NCBI GenBank assembly: GCA_018066125.1
Contig: JAGHSA010000003.1
Location: 29,688-93,687, forward strand
Reading direction: 5' to 3'
DNA length: 64,000 nucleotides
Source of the DNA: Candidatus Cryptobacteroides onthequi
GTDB lineage: Bacteria; Bacteroidota; Bacteroidia; Bacteroidales; UBA932
Below are positions 60,376 to 64,000 of the stretch, one piece after another. Position 1 is the first letter of the stretch, and every line of letters starts with the position of its first letter. The notes beneath the pieces were generated by a model. That model ran no database searches. It saw only the letters and a program-made list of their open reading frames with translations, and was not told where the DNA came from. The position numbers and the translations under genes were made by a program.

Positions 60376-61509
60376 CTACTTCTTTCTGGCATTGTTCAGA
60401 GCACTCTGGAATGCATGCGCATTGCGGAGGTGGTCACTGTAGCTCTTTGCGAAAAGATGTGTCCCGTCGAATGTGGAATTGGCGCAGAAATAGAGATAGT
60501 CTCCCTCAGGATTGAGGACAGCCTCCAGACATGCCTTTGTAGGAACAGCTATCGGTCCCGGAGGAAGGCCCGCATATTTGTAGGTATTGTACGGAGAATC
60601 ATATTCCAGATGCCTGTTGAGTACCCTTGTCAGCTCATAGTTGAAGCAGTATGCCACAGTGGGATCCGCCTGGAGCTTCATCCCGGTATGGAGACGGTTG
60701 AGATACACTCCGGCTATCTTCGGCATCTCAGGTTCATGGTTTGTCTCTCCCTTGACAATCGAGGCAAGGATGGATACTTCAAGAGGCGTGAGACCCTGAG
60801 CCTTGGCCTGAGCCAGACGCTTTTCGTTCCAGAATCTGTCATAGGCCTCCTTCTGCTTGTCAAGGACATCTTTCATGGTAGAGGTCCAATACATCTCGTA
60901 GGTATCGGGGATGAAGAGGGAGAAGACATTCTTCGGAGTGAAACCGTATGCCGACAGCATGGCTTTGTCGTTGAGCGCCTTCATCACCGCAGCGGAATCG
61001 ATCATGAGCTGGCTGCTGATCTTGGACGCAATCTGGCTTTTGGCACGCATGGTGCCGGAAAGGGTCAGCTTGGCAGGACTCTGCCAGCAATTGTTGAGCA
61101 TCCTTGCGACATAGACGCTGGTGTAGCCGGGCCTGATCTCGTACCTGCCAGGCTGGAAATACTCAGCAACCTTCTTATCCCTGAATGCCCTGTTGAGGCT
61201 GTACGGACGCTTCACGCCTGCCTCGTTGATAAGGGTGGCATATATCTCGTCAAGGGACGAGTCCGGGCGCACGTATAGTGTGACTGACTTTCTGAAATTC
61301 GGGACCTTGTTGTCACTGAGCCAATTCCACGAGGAGATAAGGCCGAGCACCAGCACCACGGCTGCAGCGGCTCCGGCCCACAGAAGCGTACGTGCCTGAC
61401 GCGACCCCCTCACGATCTTTCTCTTCCCTGAAGCTGATTTCCTTCCTGCCGACGCTTTCCCTGCCGACGCATTCTTCTTCACTTTACGGCTGTTATCTCT
61501 TGCTTGCAT
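60376..61509 (-). CDS. mltG: Endolytic murein transglycosylase MltG (YceG-like)
   Basis: A 377-aa inner-membrane protein that cuts nascent glycan strands to set their length. A basic, Lys/Ser-rich cytoplasmic N terminus (1-40) precedes one transmembrane helix (about 43-62, LLWAGAAAAVVLVLGLI). The periplasmic part ends with the catalytic motif ASIVKGETN (catalytic Glu) and IAGVYLNRLHTGMKLQADPTV, then YKYAGLPPGPIAVP. It overlaps the upstream glucosaminidase gene by 17 bp. Its stop is 6 bp from the convergent RelA/SpoT stop. Confidence 0.92.
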   Translation of the reverse strand: MQARDNSRKVKKNASAGKASAGRKSASGKRKIVRGSRQARTLLWAGAAAAVVLVLGLISSWNWLSDNKVPNFRKSVTLYVRPDSSLDEIYATLINEAGVKRPYSLNRAFRDKKVAEYFQPGRYEIRPGYTSVYVARMLNNCWQSPAKLTLSGTMRAKSQIASKISSQLMIDSAAVMKALNDKAMLSAYGFTPKNVFSLFIPDTYEMYWTSTMKDVLDKQKEAYDRFWNEKRLAQAKAQGLTPLEVSILASIVKGETNHEPEMPKIAGVYLNRLHTGMKLQADPTVAYCFNYELTRVLNRHLEYDSPYNTYKYAGLPPGPIAVPTKACLEAVLNPEGDYLYFCANSTFDGTHLFAKSYSDHLRNAHAFQSALNNARKK

Positions 61510-62701
61510 TTGTTATTTTCCTGATACGGGCGAGGCTCACGCGACGCACTCCTGTTGTCTTGTAATCCTTACGCAAGAGGATGGTATCTCCCTCACGCAG
61601 GACATGTCCCTTTTCAAAATCATTCAGACTGCAGACTGAACTCATCCTGACAGCGAAACGCTGGCATATGTCCCGGAGATTCTCTCCATCGGACTCCACT
61701 ATATATTTGTCAAGACCCTTTTCTGTCTGTGTCTTCTTGGCCTGGATATAGACCACGGTGCCGGGTAGAAGAGGACAGTCTGAAGCCAGATCATTGAACT
61801 TGAGAATCTCCTTGATGAAAAGGTCGTTCTCCTCAGCTATGGAAGAATAGGTTTCACCTTCTCTCGAGTAGATGAAAGGCACTCCATTCTGCTTGTATAC
61901 AGGTCTGGCCATTGTGAAGTGGAACTCTTCCTTCTGCTCTGCGACGGTCACCTGCACCACCTCCTCCATCTCGGAAGGAGACTCCGGAAGCACTTCAGGC
62001 GCAGGTTCCTGCTGCGCGGCTGCCTTCTTCTGCTGGGCCTTGGACTTGCGGGAGGCCGAATTCTTGGCGGCAGACTTCTCCACCTTGGCAGAAGAAGCGT
62101 CCTGCCCGCCCTTCACCTCAGCGCCGTCATCGCGCCTGACACCTGGATAGAGAACCGGAGCGGCAGGGGCCTGATTGTCAAAGTCCGAAGGTTTCATCCT
62201 GTCGTATCTGGACAGGTTGTACTTCTCGATATTGCCGATCAGCTTGGAAGGATAGGCCGGGTCTGTGGCATACCCCGCCTTCTTGAGCCCGTTGGCCCAT
62301 GAGACATAGTCCGTGATCTCGTAATCGAAGAGGAATCTGTAGCGGTCGCGGTAGCGCAGGAAATCCGAGTGGTCGCGGAAAGACTCCAGATCCTCGTCAT
62401 ATACCCTGAAACACTCCCCTTTCTCGTCATCATCGACCTTCATGCTCTTGCCCTTCCAGTCCTTGTGGCATTTGATGCCGAAATGGTTGTGGCCTTCGGC
62501 CGCGAGCGGCGACATGCCGTATCGCGACTCCAGGAGGCCCTGTGCAAGCGTGATGCTGGCAGGAACTCCGCTCCTGTACATCTCCTGAACGGCTACCGGC
62601 GCATATCTGGCTATGTACTTCTCCTGAGGCGAGACATCGGCTCTGACCGACAGGCAGAGAAGAAGGACTGCCGCAACAATCATGATGACGAACTTCTTCA
62701 T
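61493..62701 (-). CDS. Exported N-acetylglucosaminidase (FlgJ/Mannosyl-glycoprotein type) with LysM repeats
   Basis: A 402-aa exported peptidoglycan hydrolase: signal peptide 1-21 (MIVAAVLLLCLSVRA), glucosaminidase domain (about 25-165: GVPASITLAQGLLESRYG, NHFGIKCHKDWKG, DYVSWANGLKKAGYATD), then a low-complexity Ala/Lys/Glu linker (about 185-250). Two LysM modules follow (GETYSSIAEENDLFIKEIL and SDGENLRDICQRFAVRMSSV). It cleaves between GlcNAc and MurNAc in the periplasm and binds the wall through LysM. It overlaps mltG by 17 bp, so two wall-cutting enzymes are translationally coupled. Confidence 0.9.
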   Translation of the reverse strand: MKKFVIMIVAAVLLLCLSVRADVSPQEKYIARYAPVAVQEMYRSGVPASITLAQGLLESRYGMSPLAAEGHNHFGIKCHKDWKGKSMKVDDDEKGECFRVYDEDLESFRDHSDFLRYRDRYRFLFDYEITDYVSWANGLKKAGYATDPAYPSKLIGNIEKYNLSRYDRMKPSDFDNQAPAAPVLYPGVRRDDGAEVKGGQDASSAKVEKSAAKNSASRKSKAQQKKAAAQQEPAPEVLPESPSEMEEVVQVTVAEQKEEFHFTMARPVYKQNGVPFIYSREGETYSSIAEENDLFIKEILKFNDLASDCPLLPGTVVYIQAKKTQTEKGLDKYIVESDGENLRDICQRFAVRMSSVCSLNDFEKGHVLREGDTILLRKDYKTTGVRRVSLARIRKITNASKR

Positions 62702-62731
62702 AACGCTAATTTAGCAAAAAACGGAGACTTT

Positions 62732-63658
62732 CTATTCCCTTTTCAACAGCGGGAGATCAAATATATCGCCGTCATTGGCGGCTGTGGTGTCAGGGAATAT
62801 GGCCCTGGCCTCAGCCTCTATCTGATCAGGCTTCTTCACCCTGGCCGAATAATGACCGAGTATCAGCCTGCCGACACCGGCCTCGAGAGCGCATCGTGCT
62901 GCCTGAACAGAGGTCGAATGATACCTCAGCGATGCCTGATCCTCAAGATCCCGGGTATATGTAGCTTCATGATACAGCATGGATACACCCTTCACCCATG
63001 AGGATAGTTCCGGGAATGCAGCAGTATCGCTGCAATATGCATAGCTGCGCGGTTCATAAGGCTTGTAGGCCGCCTCGGCCGCCGTGATGATCTCATCCAC
63101 ACGTATGACATCTTCGCCACGCTTGAGGGTGCCGATTTCGGTAAGAGAGAGTCCATACTTCTCTATGCAGAACTTGCGCACATTGTATTGCGGTTCCTTT
63201 TCCCTGAAAATGAATCCGAACGTCTCTATCTTGTGGTTGAGCGGGAATGCAGAAATCTCTACCGATTTAGTGTGATAGATGACCTCCGGCTCTTTCATGC
63301 CAAGAGGGATGTGACGGATCTCGAACTTGACTCCCTCGCCGTAATATGACAGGAAAAAGCGCAGGATAGGTCCGAAGGCAGGAGGTGCATAGATATTCAG
63401 GGGCGCGGTGCGAGCCAGCATCCCCATGGTGGAAAGCAGAGGGAAGATGCCGAATACATGGTCGCCATGAATATGCGAGATGAAGAGCGAGTCGATCTTC
63501 ATCATAGGTATATGATACCTGACCAGCTGCCTCTGGACAGCTTCTCCACAGTCTATCAAAAACAAGCGCCCATGCACTGAAAGTACCTGGGCGCTCTGAA
63601 ATCTGTCGGGTACCGGTTTAGCGGAAGCTGTCCCCAGTACCCTGAGCGTAAAATTCAT
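62732..63658 (-). CDS. rnz: Ribonuclease Z
   Basis: A 308-aa metallo-beta-lactamase-fold tRNA 3'-endonuclease of the elaC/RNase Z type. The metal motif SHIHGDHVFGI, the later YCSDTA and LYHEATY, and LILGHYSAR near the C terminus are all typical. It cuts tRNA precursors after the discriminator base. It follows rpsA by 3 bp on the minus strand and so is probably co-transcribed with it. Confidence 0.92.
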   Translation of the reverse strand: MNFTLRVLGTASAKPVPDRFQSAQVLSVHGRLFLIDCGEAVQRQLVRYHIPMMKIDSLFISHIHGDHVFGIFPLLSTMGMLARTAPLNIYAPPAFGPILRFFLSYYGEGVKFEIRHIPLGMKEPEVIYHTKSVEISAFPLNHKIETFGFIFREKEPQYNVRKFCIEKYGLSLTEIGTLKRGEDVIRVDEIITAAEAAYKPYEPRSYAYCSDTAAFPELSSWVKGVSMLYHEATYTRDLEDQASLRYHSTSVQAARCALEAGVGRLILGHYSARVKKPDQIEAEARAIFPDTTAANDGDIFDLPLLKRE

Positions 63659-63661
63659 TGA

Positions 63662-64000
63662 TTATTCGCCTTTCTCGAGTTTGTCCTTGAGGGCTGCGAG
63701 CTCGGTGATGTCGCCGAGAGTGGTCTTCTCAACGCTTGAGTTGACCTTCTTCATAGCCTTCTTAGTGTTGTCGATTTCAGCTGCAACAGCCTTCTCCTTA
63801 GCCTCTGAGTAAGTCCTTACATGTGAGAGGAGGATGCGGCGTGTGCTGCGGCGGAGCTCAACTACCTTGAGAGCGAGCTTCTCACCTGCAACTGCCTGCT
63901 TGCCGTCTTCCTTCACGAGGTCGCGTGAGTATGCGAAGCCCTCAGCCTCTGAACCCTCGAAGGTGATGTTTGCGCCCTTGTCGGTGAGGTTTGCGATGGT
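63662..64000 (-). CDS. rpsA: 30S ribosomal protein S1, C-terminal part (5' end beyond the window)
   Basis: The last 112 codons of a gene whose start lies past position 64000. The visible protein begins within an S1 RNA-binding repeat (ANLTDKGANITFEGSEAEG, then FAYSRDLVKEDG) and ends with the family tail RRILLSHVRTYSEAKEKA, followed by a Lys/Glu-rich stretch to LEKGE. The repeat pattern and tail fit Bacteroidetes S1, which binds mRNA at the ribosome; in this phylum it matters because most mRNAs lack Shine-Dalgarno sites. It is 3 bp upstream of rnz. Confidence 0.85.
   Translation of the reverse strand, partial: TIANLTDKGANITFEGSEAEGFAYSRDLVKEDGKQAVAGEKLALKVVELRRSTRRILLSHVRTYSEAKEKAVAAEIDNTKKAMKKVNSSVEKTTLGDITELAALKDKLEKGE

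Noticed and set aside
1-64000. CRISPR arrays, transposases, integrases, phage genes or toxin-antitoxin pairs
   Set aside because: No regularly spaced repeats and no matching protein motifs were found on either strand.

Overview
The window looks like a Bacteroidales chromosome, probably from a gut or rumen lineage. The signs are a SusC/SusD pair, many lipoprotein signals, fimbrillin-like proteins, Stealth and GATE-domain proteins, and upstream boxes matching the Bacteroidetes -7 element TAnnTTTG in many intergenic gaps. Base composition is moderately GC-rich, and genus cannot be fixed from the sequence (uncultured Prevotella-like or Cryptobacteroides-like organisms would fit). No tRNA, rRNA, CRISPR array, transposase or phage gene was seen.

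Layout. 0-22 kb is glycan-use territory: a GH99-like lipoprotein, a broken BspA-type repeat gene, a GNAT enzyme, a secreted tyrosine-phosphatase-like lipoprotein, two GH106 alpha-L-rhamnosidase-family lipoproteins, a band-7 protein, a metallo-beta-lactamase-fold protein and a PurF-like protein that lacks the glutaminase cysteine. Then come two tandem sensor kinases, divergent from susC/susD. 22-26 kb is a tight four-gene operon (metallophosphoesterase, glycosyltransferase, Stealth phosphotransferase, murQ). 26-32 kb is a six-gene operon with a promoter at one end and a strong terminator at the other. It encodes a galacturonokinase-like GHMP kinase, a UDP-uronate-type epimerase, a WbuC cupin, a secreted EEP phosphatase, a nucleotidyltransferase/GHMP-kinase fusion and a GH39-like hydrolase. 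32-41 kb holds two modules of the form small acidic peptide plus fimbrillin-like lipoprotein. They flank a GNAT acyltransferase/porin/GATE-transporter operon and a 137-bp imperfect palindrome.

41-49 kb has an esterase, a P1 peptidase and a five-gene arylacetate operon (iorA, iorB, phenylacetate-CoA ligase, aminotransferase, thioesterase) that should turn aromatic 2-oxoacids into arylacetyl-CoA and then arylacetate. 49-55 kb has a GH43 gene carrying a second signal peptide from a lost neighbour, a MurB fragment with its own promoter box, a GmhA-type isomerase, an aminotransferase, an acetyl-xylan-esterase-like enzyme, a small tyrosine phosphatase and a drug/metabolite-family exporter. 55-64 kb is housekeeping: a helix-hairpin-helix protein, uvrB, a RelA/SpoT protein with a damaged hydrolase site, mltG, a LysM glucosaminidase, rnz and the 3' end of rpsA.

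Taken together, the glycan genes (GH106, GH39, GH43, two esterases, GalA-type kinase and epimerase) suggest use of rhamnose-, uronate- and xylose/arabinose-containing plant polysaccharides; this is inference from family membership. The parts most worth follow-up are the 26-32 kb sugar-activation operon, the two small-peptide/fimbrillin modules, the kinase pair without a response regulator, and several genes that keep the family fold but have lost key residues.
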